64,000 bases of DNA from Anadara kagoshimensis (taxonomy: Eukaryota > Mollusca > Bivalvia > Arcoida > Arcidae). Below are positions 43,418 through 55,818 of this stretch, piece by piece; within the stretch, counting starts at the first letter, position 1; the number at the start of each line of letters is the position of its first letter. Both the position numbers and the translations under genes were made by a program. The stretch covers positions 44,100,576 to 44,164,575 of the forward strand of contig CM037870.1 of assembly GCA_021292105.1 (NCBI GenBank), written 5' to 3'. The notes under the pieces were generated by a model. That model saw nothing but the letters and a program-made list of their open reading frames with translations. It did no database searches and was not told the origin of the DNA.

Positions 43418-44378
43418 CTGAAAGTAAACGATAGTTTTTGAATGTTATTAACTCTATATGTAGTTCTTTTGAGTTTGTTCGTGTTCGTACTAAAGATGTA
43501 TATAAAACTAATAAGAACCTTTTCCTTTTTGTTTAGAATTACAACACGCTTTAAGATATTTGACAATTTAAGTTGTTTTTTCTTGTTGTGGTGTTCTTGA
43601 TTGAGTATTGTAAATTATAACATGTTATTGCCGTGTTGTGTTTTTGGTTGTCCTGACTATTGTCTTGTGTATGTTAATAGTATTTCGTTCCAATTTTTGT
43701 TTGTGTTGTGTTGTTAGATATCCTGTCTATTGTCTAGTACTTGTGTTTATGTTTCTATGTTTTGTGTCGTGTTTTGTTCATGTTGTTATGACTATTGTCT
43801 AGTAGTTATTCATAGGTTTTCGGGTCATGTTGTGTTTCTGGTTGTTCTGGCATTTGTCTAGTACATGTTATTCCTTTCCTTTGTTTTGTCGTGTGTTCCT
43901 GATTGTTCCGGCTATTGTTTAGTACATGATATTTCTATCCTAGTTTTGTGTAAAACTGTCTTCTTGGTTACTCTGTTTATTCTCTGTTACAAGTTATTTT
44001 GTTCGGATGTTTCTTTGCCATGCTGCGTTCTTGATTGTTCTTGCGGTTGTCAATTTAATACATTGTATTATTTTGTTGTTGTGTCAGATTGTGTTCTTTC
44101 TTCGCCCTAAGTATTGTCAATTATATGTCAATTATATATTATTCCGGTCGAATTGTTAAGCTGTGTTGCTGTGTACTTGATTGCTGTGGCAATTACTAGT
44201 TTTATGTTCTTGATGAATTTATGTTTTATATTCAGCTTCGACATATCCGACATGTAGCATTACACATAATTATACTGCGTTAATGTGACGGTCAAAATAC
44301 TTGCGTTTTGTTTAAGTCAATCAATGCAACTTACCTTTGCCGTTTAATTCCGGTCCACAAGACACTCGACTTCTTCAT
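43378..44378 (-). other. Spliced upstream ORF overlapping the MGAT5 start codon
   Basis: Starting at ATGAAGAAGTCG in the 5' exon, the frame crosses the intron (AG/A junction) and ends at TGA after 27 codons. It encodes MKKSSVLWTGIKRQ, then RKRRTDFSLGSVR. The TGA shares bases with the MGAT5 ATG (sequence ATGA). The geometry suggests translational control by termination-reinitiation. Exists only if the 5' exon is spliced as inferred. Confidence 0.45.
43590..44215. repeat. Degenerate ~65-bp T/G-rich repeat tract
   Basis: Recurring phrases such as gttctgattgtcc, ctattgtctagtac and gttttgtgt at roughly regular spacing suggest an old tandem array. It lies in the first MGAT5 intron. Confidence 0.5.
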
Positions 44379-44382
44379 GCAT
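44335..44382 (-). other. Probable 5' UTR exon of MGAT5
   Basis: On the - strand a TTTTACAG acceptor-like end precedes ATGCATGAAGAAG..., and a strong donor CAAAG/gtaagt closes it. If this is the first exon, its 5' end is a transcription start and not a splice site. It carries two ATGs: one stops within the exon and the other opens the spliced upstream ORF described separately. Assignment to MGAT5 rests on position, strand and donor quality. Confidence 0.5.
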
Positions 44383-44732
44383 CTGTAAAATCACTATCGA
44401 AACTGAAATTAAGATTTTGTTCAATTTATCAGCTATTCTTTTTTTATATCATCTCATTTAATGAAAACGGACAAATAAGTACTTGGGTAACAATCGTCAT
44501 TATCATGTTATAGAATGTTTCTTACTGTATTAACGTGTTAAGATACGACTTATGGGTTTGTCATGAATATTTAAAACATATTTCTCAAAAATGAAAATAT
44601 AATTATTGTTCTCAAGACAAAATAAACTAGTTTCTTATTGATATAAGTAGATTATACATGTTGTCTTGTTCCATAGATCATATTAATTATGATAGTCACT
44701 TTATGATCGTTACTTCTATGAATGTTGTGCTT

Positions 44733-44751
44733 AGTCGTCGTCGTCGTCGTT
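44733..44751. repeat. (TCG)n microsatellite
   Basis: Six TCG/CGT triplets about 350 bp upstream of the MGAT5 5' exon. Confidence 0.9.
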
Positions 44752-45145
44752 GCTCAACTTGAAATAGCAGAACGGAAAATGTTCATTTGAATCCTCTACA
44801 ATAAAAAAAAGCCAAAATAGAACACGTTGAATAATAATTATTTTAAATTTTTACTACGAAAATCCCCAGATACCTATGTTTTAAGTTCGATTTAGAAGAT
44901 AATCAACTAGCGATTGATTTTTCTGTGTAAAGTTTGGTACATTTATCTATAGGGATTTTCACCATTTTACTTTAAACATTGTCTACATTGCCTGCACAAT
45001 GAATAATGGATGTTCTCGATTCTTACAATCAATGGTTCAAACATGATGGTGGACATACAGTACAGTGAGACCTGTCGAAAGTTTAACATTGGGCCATGAA
45101 GAGTCTGCCGAGTCATGGAGTTGTCAATATATAGGTAGCTTGTAC

Positions 45146-46046
45146 CCGAAATGTCCTGAGAGATAGAAACTGCCGAAATGTCCCGAGAGATAGCAACTAC
45201 CGAAATGTCCCGAGAGATAGAAACTGCCGAAATGTCCCGAGAGATAGAAACTGCCGAAATGTCCTGAGAGATAGAAACTACCGAAATGTCCCGAGAGATA
45301 GAAACTGCCGAAATGTCCCGAGAGATAGAAACTGTCGAAATGTCCTGAGAGATAGAAACTACCGAAATGTCCTGAGAGATAGAAACTACCGAAATGTCCT
45401 GAGAGATAGAAACTGTCGAAATGTCCTGAGAGATAGAAACTACCGAAATGTCCTGAGAGATAGAAACTGTCGAAATGTCCTGAGAGATAGCAACTACCGA
45501 AATGTCCTGAGAGATAGCAACTACCGAAATGTCCTGAGAGATAGAAACTACCGAAATGTCCCGAGAGATAGCAACTACCGAAATGTCCCGAGAGATAGCA
45601 ACTACCGAAATGTTCCGAGAGATAGCAACTACCGAAATGTCCCGAGAGATAGCAACTACCGAAATGTTCCGAGAGATAGCAACTACCGAAATGTCCCGAG
45701 AGATAGAAACTGCCGAAATGTCCTGAGAGATAGAAGCTACCGAAATGTCCTGAGAGATAGAAACTGCCGAAATGTCCTGAGAGATAGCAAGTACCGAAAT
45801 GTCCTGAGAGATAGCAAGTACCGAAATGTCCTGAGAGATAGCAACTACCGAAATGTCCTGAGAGATAGCAACTACCGAAATGTCCTGAGAGATAGCAACT
45901 ACCGAAATGTCCTGAGAGATAGCAACTGCCGAAATGTCCTGAGAGATAGAAACTGCCGAAATGTCCTGAGAGATAGCAACTACCGAAATGTCCTGAGAGA
46001 TAGAAACTACCGAAATGTCCTGAGAGATAGAAACTGCCGAAAAGCT
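45146..46046. repeat. 27-bp satellite (about 33 copies)
   Basis: Unit cgaaatgtcctgagagatag + aaactac with a few alternating variants (cct/ccc, aaac/caac, tac/tgc/tgt). Stops occur in the unit; non-coding. Confidence 0.95.
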
Positions 46047-47411
46047 GTCGAGACCTATAGCTTAAAATGGGTAGAGTTGAGCTGACAGTTCGATACTTAT
46101 TCGTTAAGTTTTTAACAGGCCTATACTATATATAGATATACCTTTTCAAGGTCTTTGACCTATATATGGAAATAACAATTCAATAAGGTGAACTATCAAT
46201 ACAATCAATTCGACGCTTCATCACATGATTTAAAAATTTAAACAGTCATAATTGTTAAAACATGTTGTTTTTGTCACGTATATTGGTATGGGTGCATATG
46301 TACAACATTGTGGCGGCAGGTAACTATATACCCTGTTTACAAAATCAAACAAGTTATGCACGTTTATTTAAAAATAGCAACCCCAAACGATTCAAAATGA
46401 ACGTACATGTAGGGTAATAAAACTAGGTAAATAGGTTTTTTACTGGTCCCGGTTAGAAATCAAATTTAAAAAAATTAAAAGGGACAATAGGTTAATTTAC
46501 TGCATAATCAGATTTCATTTATAATATTTAAAATTGGCAAAAGGTATATTTTGTTTCATTTCTCTTCAAATTTAAAAAATAATTAATTGATGCCAATCAC
46601 GGTGCTACTGTTTAATTTTTATAAAGAAAATAATGTTATTCAAAAATAGAAAACAGAAGTAGGCAGAAAAATTAGTAAAAATCATTTTTAAATTACAAAA
46701 AGTTTCTCAACCGCAATAACTAAGCGTATAACAAAATTGTATATTTTCATCCTCTTTAAAATGTGTCTTCTGGTATTAAAGAAACTGGGAATTCCATCTC
46801 ACGGATACCGAAGACCAAGAGCTGACATGATACAATGTATAAGATATCATCAAACATAGAAACAGTAAAACATCCCAAAGGAGTCATGATAAAAAACTGT
46901 CAAAAAAAACAACAAAAAAACAAAAACAATAAGACTGAAAAAATGTCAAAAAGACCACCGGAATAGTCTAAGTGCCGATATAGTCGATGCGGACTCTAAA
47001 TAGTTTTAAAAGCAAATTAAGTATTGCCATATACCACTTTTTGAATGTGTTTTATGATTAAATTTAAAAAGTGGTGTATGATAATTGTCTAAACAATAGA
47101 GTTTAAAATTACATACATTGTACTGATTTTTTCCAAAATGATACATGTCCCGCAATGATGTTTTCTGTCGATTTGGATGCCTTTTCAGTAAATTAAGAAC
47201 TGAAGTATTAAAAAAAATTTAATTTAACATGAATATAACGTATCCGTCTGTATCATTTATGGTAAAATATTCGTTATGTCATTCTCTTAAATACATGAAA
47301 TATAACGAAAAAATAACTTACATTGTCTCGCAGGTCGACCGTTACATCACCAGGACTATATATCGGGTATATATTCGTTATTCTCCATACAATTGAAATC
47401 ATGACCCTATA

Positions 47412-47664
47412 TACGTATGGTCAAACAACATTGACCTGTCCGTTTGACCTTTCATTAGGAAAATTCTTATATGAGGGTCCACCCAATACATAGGTAGCGT
47501 TAGGATTCACAGTTAATACATATACTTATTGTCCATGATTAGTTTTCACATCATATAGGCGAAATATACACGTGTGATTCCTATTACTTAAATTTACCTG
47601 TCCATAATGAATATTTAAATCAAGGGTCAAACGGACAGGTCAATGTTGTTTACCTATATATAAA
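47412..47664. mobile_element. MITE with ~27-bp inverted ends
   Basis: caaacaacattgacctgtcc + gtttgacc and ggtcaaacggacaggtcaat + gttgttt are exact inverse repeats. Same family as the 8.1-kb element. Confidence 0.85.
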
Positions 47665-47689
47665 ATGTCCGAGTTTTGTTATGAACTAA

Positions 47690-49375
47690 ACAATGGATCA
47701 TTGTCTTTGATTTGTAATATTCACTAGGACAGCTACAGTACAGACCTGTCGAAAGTTGATTATTGTCTCTGATTTGTTTTGATCACTAGGACAGCTACAG
47801 TACAGACCTGTCGAAAGTTGGTCATTGTCTCTGATTTGTATTGATCACTAGGACAGCTACAGTACAGACCTGTCGAAAGTTGATTATTGTCTCTGATTTG
47901 TATTAATCACTAGGACAGCTACAGTACAGACCTGTCGAAAGTTGATCATTGTCTTTGATTTGTTTTGATCACTGGGACAGCTACAGTACAGACCTGTCGA
48001 AAGTTGATCATTGACTCCGATGTGTATTGATCACTAGGACAGCTACAGTACAGACATGTCGAAAGTTGATCATTGTCTCTGATTTGTATTAATCACTAGG
48101 ACAGCTACAGTACAGACCTGTCGAAAGTTGATCATTGTCTTTGATTTGTTTTGATCACTAGGACAGCTACAGTACAGACCTGTCGAAAGTTGATCATTGT
48201 CTCTGATTTGTTTTGATCACTAGGACAGCCACAGTACAGACCTGTCTAAAGTTGATCATTGACTCCGATGTGAATTGATCACTAGGACAGCTACAGTACA
48301 GACCTGTCGAAAGTTGATCATTGTCTCTGATTTGTATTAATCACTAGGACAGCTACAGTACAGACCTGTCGAACGTTGATCATTGTCTTTGATTTGTTTT
48401 GATCACTAGGACAGCTACAGTACAGACCTGTCGAAAGTTGGTCATTGTCTCTGATTTGTATTGATCACTAGGACAGCTACAGTACAGACCTGTCGAAAGT
48501 TGATTATTGTCTCTGATTTGTATTAATCACTAGGACAGCTACAGTACAGAACTGTCGAAAGTTGATCATTGTCTTTGATTTGTTTTGATCACTAGGACAG
48601 CTACAGTACAGACCTGTCGAAAGTTGATCATTGACTCCGATGTGTATTGATCACTAGGACAGCTACAGTACAGACCTGTCGAAAGTTGATCATTGTCTCT
48701 GATTTGTATTAATCACTAGGACAGCTACAGTACAGACCTGTCGAAAGTTGATCATTGTCTCTGATTTGTAATAATCAATAGGACAGCTACAGTACAGACC
48801 TGTCGAAAGTTGATTATTGACTCTGATTTGTATTGATCACTAGGACAGCTACAGTACAGACCTGTCGAAAGTTGATCATTGACTCTGATTTGTATTGATC
48901 ACTAGGACAGCTACAGTACAGACCTGTCGAAAGTTGATCATTGACTCTGATTTGTATTGATCACTAGGACAGCTACAGTACAGACCTGTCGAAAGTTGAT
49001 CATTGACTCCGATTTGTATTGATCACTAGGACAGCTACAATACAGACCTGTCGAAAGTTGATCATTGTCTCTGATTTGTATTGATCACTAGTACAGCTAC
49101 AGTACAGACCTGTCGAAAGTTGATCATTGTCTCTGATTTGTATTGATCACTAGGACAGCTACAGTACAGACCTGTCGAAAGTTGATCATTGTCTCTGATT
49201 TGTATTGATCACTAGGACAGCTACAATACAGACCTGTCGAAAGTTGATCATTGTCTCTGATTTGTATTGATCACTAGTACAGCTACAGTACAGACCTGTC
49301 GAAAGTTGATTATTGACTCTGATTTGTAATAATCACGAGGACAGCTACAGTATCGACCTGTCGAAAGTTTACTAC
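47690..49375. repeat. 62-bp satellite with higher-order structure (about 27 copies)
   Basis: Unit ggacagctacagtacagacc + tgtcgaaagttgatcattgt + ctctgatttgtattgatcac + ta. Variant units recur in the same order 620 bp apart. Confidence 0.95.
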
Positions 49376-49637
49376 TAAGCTAACGAATTTGTGCCGAATT
49401 GGCAGCTCATCTCGGCTCCTCGAGAGCTTTCAATAACATCTATCTGTCTGCCTTTCGGCAGCTTTTCATCTCTAGCTATCGGTCGCTCGGTCACTTAATA
49501 TCCGAGCTTTGATTTTTTTTTATTTGTTAAACCTTCGACAGGTCCGTATGTAGTAACATGTAAAAAGGAGATGAGCAGTGATAATTGTAAGGTATAACGC
49601 TTTACTCAATGCCATACTCAAACACGATTCAACAAGA

Positions 49638-50640
49638 GACCCATGGGCCTGATACGCTCACCTGATAACTAATGGCTAGCTGATAGATTTAAAGAAACCA
49701 TAATTAATGAAACCCCAATGACTTTTTTCTTTACATCATAATGACCGTTGTTTCAATACCTACAACATTCTAATATACATGCCTATACAAAAAGTTTATA
49801 GTTTTTGAGATAATTAACCATTTTGGTATTGTTTTGCATCTGTGACCTTGACATTTGAACCCATGACCTTTTTCTATACATCAAAGTGATCGTTCTATCA
49901 ATACCTACAACATTCTAATATACATGCCTGTACAAAAAGTTTATAGTTTTTGAGATAAATAACCATTTTGGTATTGTTTTGCATCTGTGACCTTGACCTT
50001 TGAACCCATAACCTTTTTCTATACATCAAAATGATCGTTGTATTAATACCTACAACATTCTAATATAAATGCCTATACAAAAAGTTTATGGTTTTCCAAT
50101 AATAATTATAATCAGAGGTAAAAAAAATTAGGTCACGACCTTCACAATTGACCTTGACTTCATTTTGAAGATACTAGCAAGAAGATGTCAAAACTGAAAA
50201 CTCCATTCATTATCTGGTCAAATAGTCAAGTTATAACAATTTGAAGCTATTTAAAGGTTTTTTCAAAATTTAACGCAAAAACGCGTAACCCATTTTTTGT
50301 CCGAATTTCACAAAATGAACAAACTATAGGCTTAAGACCCTAGAAAAGCGAAATATCACATCAGATTTTTTCTCTCATCAACACTTTCGGAGAAGAAGAT
50401 TTTTTTAAGATTTTTGCACCCTAGGTCATTTTGACCTAGTTATGGTAGCCATGGCAACGCCATGAACAAATCTGAATTGCACCGACCCAAACATGCTTCT
50501 GGCCAAGTCTCGTTGAAATCTGCCAAGTACTTTCAGAGGAAAAGTCGAAAATGTGTTAACGACGCACGCACGCACACACGCACATACACACGCTGCACCA
50601 TACCATAAGCTTACATGACCTTTGGTCAGGTGAGCTAAAA
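49638..50640. mobile_element. Bivalve-type interspersed element
   Basis: Starts aagagacccatgggcctgat + acgctcacctga and ends gacctttggtcaggtgagct, with inverted ends. Inside are three ~145-bp direct repeats around cctacaacattctaatatac and gaccttgacctttgaaccca. I know elements of this wording from bivalve genomes. No ORF of note. Confidence 0.6.
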
Positions 50641-50641
50641 A

Positions 50642-50805
50642 CCAAAGTAAAAACATTAGAAGCTGGCAAATGAAAGTAAACACGTGAATTTCCACCGGGA
50701 AAATGAGACCGTTTGCTCCGGAAGAGTGAGCACTTCTCGTCTAGCCAGCTACACTCAAAGGAACATAAATTATGGGACGTTATATATGTCCAGGGTAAAT
50801 AGAAC
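50642..50805 (-). mobile_element. Retroelement 3' fragment
   Basis: Contains caaagtaaaaacattagaag, aatttccaccgggaaaatga and tgctccggaagagtgagcac. Confidence 0.5.
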
Positions 50806-51568
50806 AAGATGTAACAAACAATACTGTTTTGTTCAGAACACTTATTTGCAAGTATTGGGCCAAACTTTGAATTTTCGACTTTTTAATATTTTTGGTGGTA
50901 GGGAAAACATATTTATTTGCTACCACCGTCATTAAGGTTCCGTATTTAATAATCTACATACAACTGATTTTTACATAACTACCAGAGCTTTTTAAAAATA
51001 CATATGACATTACCAGTTTTAATACGTTTTATGATTAAAATCAAAAATGGTATGTGACACATAGTATGAAAGGATTTAACGAATAAATAACATCTTTACA
51101 AGAATCGAAATGCGGAAGAATTGATGAAAACGCAATTTGCAATGCTGTTGCCATTTCTTATTTCAACATTTTGACTCATAATCGTAAAATTATCAAGATG
51201 TTTTGCATTTCAATCTATCATACGCAACATTGAAATGTAGAATAAACATTGTTGTGCTGGTTTTACCACAGAATACTTCTCTTTGTTTACAGGAATTACA
51301 AATTCACATACATCTAATTTTCATTTAAAAATTGAAGGCGTTGAGTTAATTTGCAAGAATGATTAGAAAGGTGTTTGAATTCAGCATATTTCAAAAAGGT
51401 AAATAACTGTTACACCAAAATACTTTTAACTTGTACATGTTAGAATTTTTAAATTGCATCTAGTCTATAGAACTTGTGGTGCATATGTCCTTTTTAAGCA
51501 AGAGAAAGGTAGTTTTAAACAGAGACAAAAGTTGGTATTTTATTATCACTTGGTCCTTTTAGAAAACT

Positions 51569-51569
<1 letters not shown>

Positions 51570-51606
<37 letters not shown>
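51570..51606. repeat. (GA)n microsatellite
   Basis: About 17 GA units. Confidence 0.95.
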
Positions 51607-51608
<2 letters not shown>

Positions 51609-51714
51609 CGTTGATCAATACACTTCATCGTCACCATTGTTTGTGCTCGTAGTTTTCACGTTTTCACGTCGAGGAGTTAAATTTTGTGAAGGTTTATTCC
51701 CTAATGCAAAATAC

Positions 51715-51855
51715 TTCCTCTGCTAAAGGTAATATATTTTGGTCTTTTGGTAGCTTTTCAACATCTTGAAAAAAATTGGTTTTACAAGTTTGGTCCAAGC
51801 ACTTCTGATGACAAAGTGTATTCGGAAACGACCGTCTAGTGCTTTAAAATTAAAA
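51715..51855 (-). repeat. Interspersed repeat family R, copy 3
   Basis: Reverse-complement copy ending gaccgtctagtgctt, with ttttggtctttt and cacttctgatga internally. Confidence 0.55.
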
Positions 51856-52084
51856 CTAGTATAATATGTTGTTACACCAATACGATGTGTACGTTTCAGA
51901 CGAACGTTTAGTTTTGTCTTGAAAAGCGAATTACCTGAGAGAATACATTTAAATACATTAAATTACAGCTAGGTAATAAATTTCGATGTCTCAATACATT
52001 GTACATATTCCTATTTTCATCCATAGTTGCTGTTTACACAAAACATAAGGTACTTAATGGCTGCTTCATGATCAGCACCGTATA

Positions 52085-52190
52085 TACTAATTCATGTTAA
52101 CATCACTATCCAAAGCAAAGTGAAAAGTTTGAAACTGGCAGTTGATTTTCTACCAGGAAAGAAAGACCGAGTGCTCCGGAATGGTGATTA
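52085..52190 (-). mobile_element. Retroelement tail fragment
   Basis: tactaattcatgttaacatc, then gcaaagtgaaaagtttgaaa and gtgctccggaatggt. Confidence 0.45.
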
Positions 52191-53334
52191 TTTTACTTTA
52201 CAGGGTCTGTAATTGGTTGTCATATTGGCGAGTTTTGGTGTCAAAATATGAGGAACGTTCTGAGTACCCAGTGCCATTTTTACAATCATTCCTTGACTGA
52301 GACTTTCCTTACCTAAAATCTGGCAACTATTTAGAATATATTATGGTGATGCAAATAAAAAGTTAAAATAAAGATATACTAAGCTAAGTGTGATATTCTG
52401 AATTACACAATAAATTCACGAATATTTTGAAAACTAACACAATTTTTCAGTTTTCAAATTTGTAAGGAAATTCTTAGCTAAGAAATGATTGTGAAACTGC
52501 ATATACTGCCATTTATGTGTGCAGAGTAATGTTGTTATATATCATTTTCTTGAATGTGGTTAACCAGATAATTTTTTTTAAACAACTGAATTCAGTGAAT
52601 TAGGATCCCATGCCAGCAGTTTCTTTTGTGACTTTCACTTATGTTCAAAGGGCAATAACTACCAGGAAAGTACAAAGGGCAATAGCTACCAGGAAAGTAA
52701 GCAAACCAACTCGTGTTAACGAAATGTGCATCTATCTCTTATCAATGTTGATGCTTTGCACCAAATTTCGTGAAAGAGTGCCTCATAAAATTTGAAAAGT
52801 TGCGCAGACAAGAATATCGGATGGACGGACGAAAGGAAAAACGGGCGGATACTTGGAAGTTTATATCTCCTTTTCTTTAAAAGACGGGGAATAAAAATGG
52901 TCTATGACCATATGTTTATTGATAACAAACAAAAACAAAGTCTCTGATATTTATTTCGATGAAATCTACTGACAATTAAAGACAAAAAGATTGCTAATTA
53001 GATTTGTAAAATGTATTATAACAAAGCCTTAATTTTACATAACACAAGGACTTATGTTTATTTTACTAAGAACTACAGAACAGTCTACAACAGAAGCATA
53101 GATAAGCCGTCGTGTACGATAAGGTAGGTGCATAAAATTGAGGAGACGGTAACTTGATTTTTACGGTTCACTTGTTTTTAAATCTGAAAACAATATTGAA
53201 GATGGCTTTGGTTTTTCTTTAGCACATATCTACACAGAATGTATTAAAATTAGCCTCATTAAACATAAACTAGGTCTGCTTTTATTTCTGACGTGTTTAT
53301 TTATCTATATCACCTATAGATTTGTTATGTTAAA

Positions 53335-53510
53335 ATTTTATCACGTGGCAGGTGTAGCCAGCCAAACAGGAGGTGCTTACGCTTTCAGAGCACCCATCCT
53401 CACTTCCCTGGTGGAAGTTAACGTGTTTACGCTAATTTGTTAGTTTCAAACGTTTTTACTGGATTGTGATTCGGACATAGATTAGTATGTTTGTTTTTGA
53501 TTAATTGAGT
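53335..53510 (+). mobile_element. Retroelement 3' fragment
   Basis: ggtgtagccagccaaacagg, aggtgcttacgctttcagag, and tail gattcggacatagattagta + tgtttgtttttgat. Confidence 0.6.
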
Positions 53511-53718
53511 TTTATACATTATGGTGTTCTAGGCATTGCAAATAAAACAACTATTTAAAGAAATTGAATTGACACATAAGTTTAAAATAGTTTTTTAATG
53601 TTATGTTAATTCCTATATACCAAATGCAAAGCTTAATTTTAAAACAATATGTATATTGATACAGGTAGCACATGACCACTAGATAAATATATTTATCACC
53701 GACATGCTTTACTGTAGT

Positions 53719-53756
53719 TTTTTTTTTTGGGGGGGGGGGAGGGGGGGAGGGGGAAG
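53719..53756. repeat. Poly-T/poly-G run
   Basis: About thirteen T then G runs broken by single A. Confidence 0.9.
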
Positions 53757-53914
53757 CAATACGATTTGTAAGTAATTTGATTTTAGTTATATGTTTATGT
53801 ATGATAAAATATAAACAGCAAAAAACTTGTAGTTACAATACGAAAGGAATTAAAAAATATATTGAAAAACAATGTCTATATAATCAAATATAGAAGAGTT
53901 TGTTCTCACAACGA

Positions 53915-54278
53915 GAACTTTATACAACGAAGCTATCTGCTAACAAATGAATTGTCGACGCAAGAGTATTGCAGTCTAGGCTAATCAAAGTCCTCCAAAA
54001 CAGTTTTATGGCCGTCATAACAACATTGTTGATGTTGATAAGTTTGATGTCGCTTTATACAAAATTACCCTGATATATATTGACATCCCAAAGTTCCATT
54101 TGATTACACACGTGGAGGTAAAGCTAGTTAATCAGGAGGGACTTACCCTTCTAGAGCACCCGGTCTCACTTCCTTGGTAGAAATTCACATGTTTACCTAA
54201 TTTGTCAGTTTTCTTAGATTTTAATTTGCTGTAAGATTGGTATTTGGACATGAATTGCTATATTTGTTTTTGATGATT
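53915..54278 (+). mobile_element. Retroelement 3' fragment including thumb-coding end
   Basis: Contains the equivalent of the ~41.95-kb copy (tttatacaacgaagctatct, gctaacaaatgaattgtcga) followed by ttatggccgtcataacaaca and the tail ending tatttgtttttgat. Confidence 0.55.
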
Positions 54279-54339
54279 ACATAATATCAGATTATCATAC
54301 ATTTTTATACATATTACTGTTTCCTTTGAAACCGAAACA

Positions 54340-54432
54340 TAAGGTTAAACAGGTGAACGTCCACCAGGGAAAATAGGCCGGGTTCTCTAGAAGGATAAGC
54401 ATCTCCTGTTTAGATAGCTACACTCGCCACGT
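54340..54432 (-). mobile_element. Retroelement tail fragment
   Basis: aacaggtgaacgtccaccag, ggttctctagaaggataagc, ctcctgtttagatagct. It ends in a poly-T run. Confidence 0.45.
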
Positions 54433-54589
54433 TTGTTTTTTTTTTTTTTTTACTAAACTTTGGTCTCAGTAAACCGATTAGAATTTTTATTTGAGTTTAA
54501 CACCGAAAAATTTATTGAGGGATTTTTTTTTATTTCAACGTATTGACACATTAACGTATATCATTCTTTGAATCTTATATTAAACCTTC

Positions 54590-54592
<3 letters not shown>

Positions 54593-54641
<49 letters not shown>
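54593..54641. repeat. (GA)n microsatellite
   Basis: About 24 GA units. Confidence 0.95.
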
Positions 54642-54643
<2 letters not shown>

Positions 54644-55159
54644 CTTTTGCAAGCACTAATTAAAATATTTTTATTTTGTACATGTCCGTAACAAAGAAAT
54701 ATTTAATCTTAATTAAATAGTATTGACACGCTCGACCAGTAAATTTCATATTCTTGAATCCAACCGTTCTTGTGTAAATTACATTTTTCGCAAATTTAAA
54801 CGCTACATAATGTATTAGAGATACTATATTTAGTCTTTTATTTTATATTTTCCTTGTGTAAATATGATATTTAACATTTATAAGAAACCAATTTAATAAT
54901 CTATTTTCTTTATTTTGCATTATGTTACCAAAAAGACCAGTGTTGTTGTCTAACTCCATTGGAATATGTGATTTACTCTCCAGCTACGTTTAAACCTGTT
55001 TTCATAAGAGTTGAAAATAGAAAATTTGAAGTCAAATTAGTTGTAAAATTAATTTTTTAGATTCTTATAGCTATAAATTTTCTTTATAATCAGGACATGT
55101 TAGTTCACCATAATATGTGTGTAATGAAAGATGAAAAAATATGACAGAAACTTAATTTT

Positions 55160-55452
55160 TATTCCCAATTTATATCTGAAAATATATAGAACACTTATAA
55201 AATGTCCATTTCGATTTCAACATTTTCTGATATAGATTACAATGATACGTTTTAATGGTCGACTATATCAGTAAAATGACAATAATAGTGAAATTTAGTT
55301 TTTATGTGTACAACAAAACATTAATATTTGAACATTATTTGTGAATAATCTGATTATGTTTCTTCGAAATAGAACAGAATCTGTTCAGGGAGTAAACAAA
55401 CATTGAATCTTTTCATCTGTATCTTCATCTTTATGTTGGTTTTAGCATGTAC
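55160..55452 (-). other. Possible 3' UTR exon of the micro-exon gene
   Basis: An acceptor-like atttacag precedes this AT-rich stretch, and AATAAA on the - strand occurs near 55160. Assignment is by position only. Confidence 0.3.
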
Positions 55453-55788
55453 CTGTAAATAAAAGTGTTTATATCAATATATTTTCATATATACTTCACT
55501 TTCATGCAATTTTAATATTGTATTATTTCAAATTGATAACTTTATTGGTCGGTAATAAATCAAATTGTTACCACATAGATAATTTTTATTGATTTTTATT
55601 TTTATAAGATTGTATGGAAACAAAAAGGTTACATGCCTATTATAAAAAATATAAGGTAAACATTGCTATGTTTTTTTCTTATTGTGGCTTAAATATTTCT
55701 TTATTCTTTTCTCAGAGTAAACACGATACAATTTTGCTTCTGCCTATATAATTAATTAATCACATTATGCCTATCCGTATCAACTTAC

Positions 55789-55818
55789 CTTCATAGGATT
55801 CAGCTGCTTATTCATGAT
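55789..55818 (-). CDS. Micro-exon gene: exon carrying the stop codon
   Basis: A 30-nt exon between atattccag and gtaagttg. In the common phase it adds DHE and then TAA at 55808-55810; the remaining 19 nt would be 3' UTR. Read in phase 0 it is open (IMNKQLNPMK), so another isoform is conceivable if phase changed upstream. Confidence 0.6.

Larger units (their letters stand above)
44383..55159. other. Region upstream of MGAT5 without a recognised gene
   Basis: No exon supported. It contains two long satellites, a MITE, a 1-kb interspersed element and retroelement tails. The MGAT5 promoter should lie near 44.4 kb, but no TATA or initiator could be assigned. Confidence 0.5.

Noticed and set aside
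45146..49375. Regularly spaced repeats resembling a CRISPR array
   Set aside because: Head-to-tail satellites without unique spacers, in an intron-bearing animal genome.
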